NCBI GenBank assembly: GCA_963814805.1
Contig: CAWFER010000023.1
Span: forward strand, 1 to 64,000
Direction of reading: 5' to 3'
From: AP-15 sp963814805
GTDB taxonomy: Bacteria; Pseudomonadota; Alphaproteobacteria; ATCC43930; CGMCC-115725
DNA length: 64,000 bases
In this document: positions 9,803 through 16,302 of the stretch, piece by piece
Numbering within the stretch: position 1 is the first letter of the stretch
Layout of the letters: every line of letters starts with the position of its first letter
Notes under the pieces: model-generated
What the model was told of the DNA's origin: nothing
Databases searched by the model: none
The model's input: only the letters and a program-made list of their open reading frames with translations
Made by a program: the position numbers and the translations under genes

Positions 9803-9973
9803 ATGACCCGAGCCGAACTCGACCGCGACCGCGCCGATGCCGTGGCCCAGCTACGCGAACGCCGCGGGCTAAGCCGAACCGACTACGAGGCAGAACGACG
9901 CCGGATCGAGCACGACCACGCGGGGCGACTTGACGCGCTGATCCGCGGCCGGACAACCCCCCAAAAACAGTGA
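9803..9973 (+). CDS. Small charged helical island protein (56 aa)
   Basis: A 56-residue frame starting MTRAELDRDRADAVAQLRER and rich in Arg, Asp and Glu, predicted to be helical. GAGG lies six bases before the ATG, giving a good ribosome-binding site. The stop at 9973 is followed after 9 nt by the next start, so it is almost certainly co-translated with it. No family is recognised. Confidence 0.6.
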   Translation: MTRAELDRDRADAVAQLRERRGLSRTDYEAERRRIEHDHAGRLDALIRGRTTPQKQ

Positions 9974-9982
9974 GGACATGAC

Positions 9983-10288
9983 ATGACCGCAGCTTTGACC
10001 GACTACAAGGACGGCTTTCTCGCAACTGGCTACGCCGGGTCGTCGACCATCGGCCCCGTCGGCATTCTCGGCGGGGAATACGCCTTGGCCGTCGTTGACA
10101 CCGGCACTCCCGACGCCACGTTGCAGGTGCTCGGCCCCGATGGCAGCACGTACATCAGCGTGGCGTCGGCGATCGTCGCCAACGGGGTTTCGAGCTACTT
10201 CCTGGCACCGGGCCGGGTCAGGGTCACTACCGGCACTGGCACCAGTCTCAGTGCATCGCTGTCCCGCATCCCGACCCGCGGTCCTTGA
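9983..10288 (+). CDS. Small beta-rich island protein, possible virion-type component
   Basis: 101 residues starting MTAALTDYKDGFLATGYAGS. It is rich in Gly, Thr, Ser and Val with alternating hydrophobics (LQVLGPDGSTYISVASAIVA, GRVRVTTGTGTSLSASLSRI), suggesting a beta-sandwich. Small phage structural proteins look like this, but I cannot assign a family. TGAGGACATGAC before the ATG supplies a ribosome-binding site overlapping the previous stop. Confidence 0.6.
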   Translation: MTAALTDYKDGFLATGYAGSSTIGPVGILGGEYALAVVDTGTPDATLQVLGPDGSTYISVASAIVANGVSSYFLAPGRVRVTTGTGTSLSASLSRIPTRGP

Positions 10289-10396
10289 ACGTGCCTGGCC
10301 GGCTTGCGCACCGGCCCCATAGTGCGCTGCGGCCGGGTCCGGTTCGACCCGATGGCGACACCACACGATCAGCCGCGCCGGGCTCTGACTTCACTG

Positions 10397-10484
10397 CGCG
10401 TCATTCGTGGTAGGCTCGGCCATGAGCGCAATGTCGATGCTGATCGCCATGCTTGCCGCTACGGCGGTCATCCCGAATGACGCG
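10397..10484. repeat. 11-bp inverted repeat around a 21-codon ORF
   Basis: CGCGTCATTCG (10397-10407) is perfectly inverted as CGAATGACGCG (10474-10484). Between and across the arms lies a tiny frame (10422-10487) reading MSAMSMLIAMLAATAVIPND, a hydrophobic peptide whose stop TAA overlaps the right arm. It could be a hairpin, a protein-binding site or the ends of a tiny insertion. No function is assigned. Confidence 0.4.
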
Positions 10485-10498
10485 TAACCCCTGGCGCA

Positions 10499-10696
10499 GT
10501 GTCAGCCAGCGATCCGGCGATCATTTGCCAGCCCGGCTATAGTCAAACGCAACGGCTCTATGACCGGGATCGAAGCGCATACGATGCGCTGCGCCGAGCG
10601 GCCTTCGCGGCATATGGGGTGCCGTGGGACGAGCGCAGCGAGTATGAGCTTGACGATCGTATCCCGCTTTGCCCCGTCGCTGATCGCGACCCTTGA
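10499..10696 (+). CDS. HNH-like nuclease domain fragment
   Basis: A 65-residue frame from a GTG start. The phrases CQPGYSQTQRLYD, AAFAAYGVPWDERSEYELDD and RIPLC resemble the N-terminal half of small HNH-fold proteins whose pattern is YELDHLIPL. The second conserved half (the NLWPQ region) is missing. The next codons continue in another frame without a clear match, so the gene is truncated or decayed. The usual motif His is Asp here (ELDD), which argues against an active nuclease. Confidence 0.4.
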   Translation: MSASDPAIICQPGYSQTQRLYDRDRSAYDALRRAAFAAYGVPWDERSEYELDDRIPLCPVADRDP

Positions 10697-10844
10697 CCCG
10701 GCGCACCAGCGGCCGACGAATGCCGCAGCCGACGCGGCATCGTGCCAGTCCGGGCGCATCCTGGCAACGGCTTAGGGACCGGGACGACAATTGGACGTGA
10801 TAGCCGCGAATATCCGCGGTGAATTAGCTTCGGAGGGAAACACG

Positions 10845-11132
10845 ATGCCAAAGCACCACCTATTCATCCCGCTTGCCAAGGATAATGATCGGACCGTCTA
10901 CGAGGTAGTCGAAGATTATATCAAGAACTCAATCGTTCGTGCCGTCGGGACTGGCCTGTACAGGCCAATAGCCGAGGCGATGGCAGAGTTAGAAATCGCA
11001 GATGGCTCATTATCAAACACGAGAACTAAAGTGGTCTATCAGATACCTCCGGAACTTGCTGAACTCCTGCGAAGGGCCAAGATAGCTTCTGACTTAAATG
11101 CCTTTGTGTTCCGTGGCGCATCGGATGAATGA
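10845..11132 (+). CDS. Hypothetical island protein (95 aa)
   Basis: Starts MPKHHLFIPLAKDNDRTVYE and ends NAFVFRGASDE. The ATG at 10845 is chosen because CGGAGGGAAACACG just upstream gives a strong ribosome-binding site. Base composition is visibly more AT-rich than the rest of the island, hinting at a different origin. No family is recognised. Being last in the island, next to the right arm sites, it could be a control gene, but nothing in the sequence shows that. Confidence 0.65.
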   Translation: MPKHHLFIPLAKDNDRTVYEVVEDYIKNSIVRAVGTGLYRPIAEAMAELEIADGSLSNTRTKVVYQIPPELAELLRRAKIASDLNAFVFRGASDE

Positions 11133-11148
11133 ACAGGTCAAGAACCCT

Positions 11149-11170
11149 GCTACTCGATTTGCTACTCAAT
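11149..11170 (+). repeat. Putative integrase arm-site pair, right
   Basis: GCTACTCGAT and GCTACTCAAT start 12 bp apart, matching the pair at 5789-5810 in sequence, spacing and orientation. The pair lies about 115 bp inside the right att core and just after the last island gene. Confidence 0.55.
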
Positions 11171-11286
11171 TGGCTGGGACGGGGCGGGATTTGAACGGAT
11201 AGGGAACGGTGCGCTGGTACGAAAATTCCCTATCAATCAATACCATAGCCCACAGGATGCGACGCGCCAGGATGGCCGAGGGCGAA

Positions 11287-11323
11287 TTACAAAACCGCTG
11301 CACTGCCACTGTGCTAACCCGGC
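11287..11323 (-). repeat. attR core: displaced 5' half of tRNA-Thr
   Basis: Exact 37-bp duplicate of 5717-5753, starting TTACAAAACCGCTGCACTGC on the plus strand and ending ACCCGGC. No 3' half follows, so this is a tRNA remnant and not a gene. It marks the right end of the integrated element and the original tRNA upstream flank. Confidence 0.92.
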
Positions 11324-11382
11324 ATATTGCTAACCTGATAGCTGAGGGCCGGGCGCGCGGCAATCGGGCCGCGGGGGCGCGC

Positions 11383-12399
11383 TCAGCCGGGATCGACGTC
11401 GCAGACGAGTTCGCCGCGGACGAGCTCATAGAGGGCCACCGCGGCGGCGTTCGAGACGTTGAGGCTCGGCTGCTCCGGCCGGGTCGGCAGCCGGGCCAAG
11501 AAATCGCAGCGCTCGCGCACCAGCCTGCGCATGCCGCCGCCCTCGCCGCCGAGCACGAGCGCCACCCGCCGGCCGAGATCGAGCGCGGCCAGCGGCTGCG
11601 CCGCGGTTTCGTCGAGACCGCAGATCCAGAACCCGGCTGCTTTCAGCCGATCGAGGGCGCGGGCGAGATTGACGACGGTGACGAGCGGCACCCGTTCGAG
11701 CGCGCCCGAAGCGGATTTGGCGAGCGCGCCGCCAACCGGCGCCCCGCCATGCCCGGCGGCGACCACGGCAAGCGCGCCAAACCCCGCCGCCGAGCGCAGC
11801 ACCGCGCCGAGATTGTGCGGGTCGCTGACCCGGTCGAGAACCACGATCACGCTCCGGGCTGCGCTCGGGACGGCCCGCCGCAACACCTCGTCGAGGTCGC
11901 GCCCAGCCAGCGGCTCGACTTCGAGCGCCAGCCCCTGATGGACGGCGCCCTCGGGCAGCAGCGCCGCCAAGGCCTCGCGGTCGAGCACCCACACCGGCTC
12001 GCCGCCGCCGCCGCGGGCCGCCCTGGCGCCGGCGACCAGCGCTCGCGCTTGATCCTCGTGGCCGGCGACGGCGGCCAGGCGGCGCCAGCGACGCTCCGGA
12101 TTGGCGAGGGCGGATGCGACGGCGTGCCTGCCGTAAATCCAGCGCCCGCCGGCCTGCGGCGCGCGGGCGCGCCGGCGCGATGCGGCGCGGGGCTCGGGTT
12201 GGCCCAGCGAGCCTTGGCCCATCGAACGTTGGCTCGTCGGATGGTGATCCGTCGAGCGGCTTTGGGTTGGCGCGGGATTGAGGGTGGAGCGATCAAGACC
12301 CGACCGGGCGTCACGGCCCGACCGGGCGTCACGGCCTGACCGGGCGTCACGGCCTGACCGGGCGTCGGGGGGGCGGGGCGGTCGCATCGCTTTCATCAA
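11383..12399 (-). CDS. rlmB: 23S rRNA (guanosine-2'-O-)-methyltransferase RlmB
   Basis: Methylates G2251 in 23S rRNA using S-adenosylmethionine. After a low-complexity N-terminal extension the protein has the substrate-binding domain (WIYGRHAVASALANPERRWR) and the SpoU knot domain with its three motifs: VVLDRVSDPHNLGAVLRSA, LVLGGEGGGMRRLVRE and LPTRPEQPSLNVSNAAAVAL. The reading frame is intact. The N terminus contains four RDARSG-type repeats encoded by an 18-bp tandem repeat, so the true start may lie downstream of it. Before the island inserted, this gene lay immediately upstream of tRNA-Thr. Confidence 0.95.
   Translation of the reverse strand: MMKAMRPPRPPDARSGRDARSGRDARSGRDARSGLDRSTLNPAPTQSRSTDHHPTSQRSMGQGSLGQPEPRAASRRRARAPQAGGRWIYGRHAVASALANPERRWRRLAAVAGHEDQARALVAGARAARGGGGEPVWVLDREALAALLPEGAVHQGLALEVEPLAGRDLDEVLRRAVPSAARSVIVVLDRVSDPHNLGAVLRSAAGFGALAVVAAGHGGAPVGGALAKSASGALERVPLVTVVNLARALDRLKAAGFWICGLDETAAQPLAALDLGRRVALVLGGEGGGMRRLVRERCDFLARLPTRPEQPSLNVSNAAAVALYELVRGELVCDVDPG
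12302..12367 (-). repeat. 18-bp tandem repeat in the rlmB 5' end
   Basis: The unit GACCGGGCGTCACGGCCT recurs about 3.7 times with one C/T variation. Because 18 is a multiple of three, copy-number change keeps the frame and only alters the number of RDARSG hexapeptides in the N-terminal tail. Confidence 0.9.
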
Positions 12400-12649
12400 A
12401 TCGGCTCCGACGGCCTCGCGCAGACCCTATGTGCGACCGATAGCGGCGTGAGATGGCGGCCCTCAGTGCGTCGTCTGCGCGGTGCTCAGCGCGCCGGGAC
12501 CGAGCGCTTCGCAAGGTTGTGTCGGCTATCCCGGAGCGGCGGCAGCCCCGCTCCTTTGCTGGTTGATCGCGCAATAGGATATAAAAGTCGCAGCGCTATC
12601 TGTAGCATAGTCGGGCTGAAGACATGGGTTAGCCAACTCCTGGCCGCCG

Positions 12650-14065
12650 CTAGGTGCGTCCGTAACTGTCTTCGAGGCGGATGATATCGTCTTCACCGAG
12701 GTAGCTGCCGGACTGCACTTCGATCAGGTGCAGCGGGATCTTCCCCGGGTTCTCGAGCCGATGCGCGGTGCCGAGCGGGATGTAGGTCGACTGGTCCTCG
12801 GTCAGGATCAGCTCTTCGTCGCCGCGGCGGATCTTGGCGGTGCCGTGCACGACGATCCAATGCTCCGCGCGATGATGGTGCATCTGCAGCGACAGCCGGC
12901 CGCCGGGCTTGACCACGATGTGCTTGACCTGCACCCGGTGGCCATTGTGCAGCGATTCGTACGTGCCCCACGGGCGGTGGACGGTCGGCAGCGCCTCGGC
13001 TTCCTCGCGGCGTTCCCGGACCAGCCGGGCCACGAGCCGCCTGACCTCCTGGGTGCGGTTGCGCGGCGCCAGCATGATCGCGTCGGCGGTGGCGACGACG
13101 ACCAGATCCTCGACGCCGATCGCGGCGACGAGCCCGGCCTCGGATCGCAGATAACAATTGCGGGTGTCCTCGGCGATAACCTTGCCGGCGATCGAATTGC
13201 CGAACTCATCCTTGGCGCTCATCTCCCACAAGGCGTCCCACGAGCCGACGTCGCTCCACCCCATGGCGGTTGGAACGACCGCCGCGCAATGCGTGTGCTC
13301 CATCACCGCATAGTCGATCGAGTCGGTGGCGCAAGCGGCGAACGCCGCCTTGCCGAGCCGAATGAAATCGGCATCGCGGCTCGCCTCGGCCAGCGCCCGC
13401 CGGCAGGCGGCGACGATATCGGGGCGCAGCCGTTCAAGCTCGTCGAGAAAGAGCGCCACCGGAAACAGGAAGATCCCACCGTTCCAGAAATATTCGCCCG
13501 AAGCCAGATAGGCCTGCGCCAGCTCCGGGCCGGGCTTTTCGACGAACTCGGCGACCCGGAAGGCGCCGCCGATTTGGTCCACGGGCTCGCCGCGCCGCAT
13601 GTAGCCATAGCCGGTCTCGGGACGCTCGGGGGCGATGCCGAAGCTGACCAGGCTGCCGGCGCGGGCCACTGTCGCCGCCAGGTCGATCGCCGCGGCAAAG
13701 GCGGCGACGTCATCGATCATGTGGTCCGAGGGCAGCAGCAGCATCAGCGCCTCGGGGTCGCTCTCGGCGAGGACCAGGGCGGCGACGCAAGCCGCGGGCG
13801 CGGTGTTGCGGCCGACCGGCTCGAGCAGCAGGGCGCTCGGCGCCGCCTCGATCGCGCGCAGCTGCTCGGCGATGATGAAGCGGTGCTCCTCATTGGCGAC
13901 CAGCAGCGGCCGGGCAAAGCGGTCGCGGTCGCCGACCCGGCGCACGGTCTGCTGCAGCAGGCTTTCGCCGCCGAGCAGGCAAAGCAGCTGTTTTGGATAG
14001 AGCGTGCGCGACATCGGCCACAGCCGGGTCCCCGAGCCGCCGGACAGAATGACTGGGTAGATCAT
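12650..14065 (-). CDS. manC: Mannose-1-phosphate guanylyltransferase / mannose-6-phosphate isomerase
   Basis: Makes GDP-mannose for surface polysaccharide; the type II bifunctional (AlgA/XanB/ManC) form. The nucleotidyltransferase domain opens with VILSGGSGTRLWPMSR and carries LLLPSDHMI, FVEKPG and the FWNGGIFLF segment. The cupin-like isomerase domain carries VHRPWGTYESL, the metal-site region QMHHHRAEHWIVV and GTAHRLENP. The ATG at 14065 is chosen because AAAGGTGG precedes it and MIYPVILSGG is the family start. About 471 residues, intact. The 250 bp downstream to rlmB holds nothing I can identify. Confidence 0.95.
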   Translation of the reverse strand: MIYPVILSGGSGTRLWPMSRTLYPKQLLCLLGGESLLQQTVRRVGDRDRFARPLLVANEEHRFIIAEQLRAIEAAPSALLLEPVGRNTAPAACVAALVLAESDPEALMLLLPSDHMIDDVAAFAAAIDLAATVARAGSLVSFGIAPERPETGYGYMRRGEPVDQIGGAFRVAEFVEKPGPELAQAYLASGEYFWNGGIFLFPVALFLDELERLRPDIVAACRRALAEASRDADFIRLGKAAFAACATDSIDYAVMEHTHCAAVVPTAMGWSDVGSWDALWEMSAKDEFGNSIAGKVIAEDTRNCYLRSEAGLVAAIGVEDLVVVATADAIMLAPRNRTQEVRRLVARLVRERREEAEALPTVHRPWGTYESLHNGHRVQVKHIVVKPGGRLSLQMHHHRAEHWIVVHGTAKIRRGDEELILTEDQSTYIPLGTAHRLENPGKIPLHLIEVQSGSYLGEDDIIRLEDSYGRT

Positions 14066-14258
14066 GCCACCTTTCCCGAGTGCGAGCGGCGCCCAGCCGG
14101 AATACACGGTTTTCGCCGCGCGCGCCAAATCCTTGCGACTTTAGCTGCAGCCGCCGCCAAGGACCCGACTTTACTCTGGCCGCCGCCAAGGAAACGTCAA
14201 AGTCGCGGAGCAGGCAGGCGGGTCCCGGCGTTGTCGGTATGAATCGATGGAGGCTGCG

Positions 14259-14696
14259 ATGGCAAGTGCGCGACATCAAGGGCAAGCCGGCGAGCCCGAT
14301 AAATCCGACACGGCCGAAGCCGGCGCGGCCACCTCGGGCGCCGAGGCGACATTGGACGAGACCGGACGACTCGGCGCGCAGATGCGCGAGGAGGGGCGCG
14401 AAGCCGGCGCCGCGGCGGCGCTGCGCTCGGGCGCCGAAGTCGCACAGGGGGTGCAGGAACTCACCACCGCCTGGGCGCGATACGCCGAGGAGATCATGCG
14501 CCAGACCTCGGAGGCGAGCCGGGCGTTGCTGAACTGCCGCAGCTTTGGCGAAATGCTCGAGGTGCAGGCGCAGCTGCTGCGCGGCAATCTGCAGACCTTT
14601 CTCGACCAGAGCGGCAAAATCGCCGACATCGCCGGACGCATGGCGTCGCGCCCGCTGGAAGCATTGTCCAAGGGCCGCGGACAGCACCGCAGCTGA
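14259..14696 (+). CDS. Phasin family protein
   Basis: A small helical protein expected to coat polyhydroxyalkanoate granules. The phasin core is visible in LTTAWARYAEEIMRQTSEAS, SFGEMLEVQAQLLRGNLQTF and KIADIAGRMASRPLEA. The N-terminal 60 residues are Ala/Glu/Gly-rich and probably disordered. GGAGG five bases upstream selects the ATG at 14259 rather than the one at 14247. A 3-hydroxybutyrate dehydrogenase gene elsewhere in the window (47774) supports PHB metabolism. Confidence 0.88.
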   Translation: MASARHQGQAGEPDKSDTAEAGAATSGAEATLDETGRLGAQMREEGREAGAAAALRSGAEVAQGVQELTTAWARYAEEIMRQTSEASRALLNCRSFGEMLEVQAQLLRGNLQTFLDQSGKIADIAGRMASRPLEALSKGRGQHRS

Positions 14697-14804
14697 CCGC
14701 GGTCGCAAGGCTGGCTCGGCAGGCTGATGGCGCCCTCCCTTCCCTCGGCCCGCGCCGCGCGCTAGACCGTCCATTCGAGCGGCGACGGCGCGAGCGGGGC
14801 GAGG

Positions 14805-15428
14805 ATGATCGATCTCTACACCTGGGCGACGCCGAACGGGCACAAGGCGTCGATCATGTTGGAGGAGCTGGCGCTCGACTACCGGGTCCATCCGATCGAC
14901 ATCGGCAATGACGAGCAGTTCGCGCCCGACTATGTCGCGATCAACCCCAATGCCAAGATCCCGACCATCGTCGATCAGGATGGGCCGGGCGGCGGCGCGT
15001 TCGCGGTCTTCGAATCGGGTGCGATCCTGATCTATCTGGCCGACAAGGCCGGGCGCCTGTTGTCGCCGGAGCCGCGCCGGCGCTCGCAGGCGATCCAGTG
15101 GCTGATGTTTCAGGTCGGCGGCATCGGCCCGATGTTCGGGCAGGCGCAGCATTTTCGCCGCTTTGCCCCGCACCCGACGCCGTATGCGATCGAGCGCTAT
15201 TCGACCGAGGCGGCGCGGCTCTACGGCGTGCTCGACCGGCGGCTCGGCGTTGCCGAGTTTTTGGCCGATGACGGCTATTCGATCGCCGATATCGCGACCT
15301 ATCCCTGGGTCGTGCGCCACGAATGGCAGGGGATTTCGCTTGCCGACGTGCCCAATGTGCGCCGCTGGTTCGAGACGGTGGGCCAACGCCCGGCGGTGCA
15401 GCGCGGGATGCAGGTGCCGCATCTTTAG
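14805..15428 (+). CDS. Glutathione S-transferase family protein (YfcG/YghU-like)
   Basis: Thioredoxin-like N domain followed by an all-helical C domain, 207 residues. Family features are LYTWATPNGHKASIMLEELA (active-site TPNG), NPNAKIPTIVD with the cis-proline, ESGAILIYLADK for glutathione binding, and in the C domain FLADDGYSIADIATYPWV. The TPNGHK motif is that of Nu-class disulfide-bond oxidoreductases, so activity may be glutathione-dependent reduction rather than conjugation. Its stop overlaps the convergent prepilin peptidase stop by a few bases. Confidence 0.93.
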   Translation: MIDLYTWATPNGHKASIMLEELALDYRVHPIDIGNDEQFAPDYVAINPNAKIPTIVDQDGPGGGAFAVFESGAILIYLADKAGRLLSPEPRRRSQAIQWLMFQVGGIGPMFGQAQHFRRFAPHPTPYAIERYSTEAARLYGVLDRRLGVAEFLADDGYSIADIATYPWVVRHEWQGISLADVPNVRRWFETVGQRPAVQRGMQVPHL

Positions 15429-16219
15429 CCGGCTCCCGTCCAGCCGGTGAGCGCCGGCGCCAGCCAGACGAGCCAGGTGGCGAGGGCGAGAAACGGACCG
15501 AAGGGCAGCGCCGATTGGGCGCCGAGGCGGGTCCCGGCAAGCCGCAGGCAGATGGCCGCGAGGAGCCCGGCCAGCGCCGCCAACAGGACCACCTGCGGCA
15601 GCGCCCGCGCGCCCACCCATGCACCCGCCGCCGCCAGCAATTTGGCGTCGCCGGCGCCGAGGCCCTCGCGGCCGCGCAGCGCACGATAGACGAGAGCGAC
15701 CGCGCGCAGGGCGAGATAGCCGAGGGCGGCGCCGAGGGCCCGTCCGGTCAGCCCCTCGGGCTCGAACCCCCAGGCCGCGACGAGGCCGGCCGCGACCAGC
15801 GGCAAGGTCAGCGCGTCGGGTAAGAGCCAGAAGCGGGCGTCGATCCAGCCGAGCGCCAAGAGCCACCAGCCGAGCAGGCAATCGAGCCAGACCCACACGC
15901 CGCTGTCGACCGCGACCGCGACCAGCGCGACGCCGAGTGCGGCCAGCTCGATCGCCGGATAGAACCAGCCGAGCCGGCGACCGCAGCGGCGGCAGCGGCC
16001 GGCGGCGGCGAGCCAGCTCACCAGCGGCGCCAGGTCACGGGCCGTGAGCGCGGCGCCGCACCCCTCGCAACAGGATCGCCCGCGCACGATCGAGCGGCCT
16101 TCGGGCAGCCGCAGGACGACGACGCCGAGAAAGCTGCCGATCAGCGGGGCCGCCAGCACCGCGCTCCAGGCGGCGGCATCGGCCCCTACCCTATGGTCGA
16201 GAAGTTCCGCCCCGAACAT
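15425..16219 (-). CDS. Prepilin peptidase / N-methyltransferase (GspO/PilD, A24 family)
   Basis: A multi-spanning inner-membrane aspartic peptidase that trims type IV prepilins or type II pseudopilins. The N-terminal domain has the zinc-binding cysteines CCEGCGAAL and CRRCGRRLGW. Catalytic aspartates are in LGWIDARFWLLPDALTLPL and GLGAGDAKLLAAAGAW. Hydrophobic segments fill the rest. The start is uncertain: ATGs at 16267 and 16219 and a GTG at 16189 are all possible. It is divergent from the GspE-type ATPase gene at 16303, so the two probably share a promoter region and a pathway. Confidence 0.92.
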   Translation of the reverse strand: MFGAELLDHRVGADAAAWSAVLAAPLIGSFLGVVVLRLPEGRSIVRGRSCCEGCGAALTARDLAPLVSWLAAAGRCRRCGRRLGWFYPAIELAALGVALVAVAVDSGVWVWLDCLLGWWLLALGWIDARFWLLPDALTLPLVAAGLVAAWGFEPEGLTGRALGAALGYLALRAVALVYRALRGREGLGAGDAKLLAAAGAWVGARALPQVVLLAALAGLLAAICLRLAGTRLGAQSALPFGPFLALATWLVWLAPALTGWTGAG

Positions 16220-16302
16220 CCGCTCTCGCTCGCCGCGCCAATCGACTATTCTCGCCCGGAGAACCATTTCTTGAGCATTGCCGGCGAGGATAGGATCGCG
16301 TC

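Larger units (their letters stand above)
5717..11323. mobile_element. 5.6 kb integrative element in tRNA-Thr (genomic island or phage satellite)
   Basis: The segment lies between two identical 37-bp direct repeats (5717-5753 and 11287-11323) that match the 5' half of tRNA-Thr. A tyrosine integrase sits just inside one end, reading toward the tRNA, followed by small plus-strand genes of unknown function. Paired 10-bp repeats just inside both ends resemble integrase arm sites. Outside the element, rlmB (11383) would originally have lain just upstream of the tRNA. No capsid, terminase, replication initiator or conjugation gene is recognisable, so it may be a satellite, a cargo island or a decayed prophage. 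Confidence 0.87.

Noticed and set aside
11287..11323. A second tRNA-Thr gene
   Set aside because: Only the 5' half up to the anticodon loop is present; there is no T-arm or 3' acceptor strand.
11209..12339. A long plus-strand frame across the att core and rlmB
   Set aside because: It begins in the tRNA remnant and continues antisense to the SpoU methyltransferase motifs, so it is a shadow frame.
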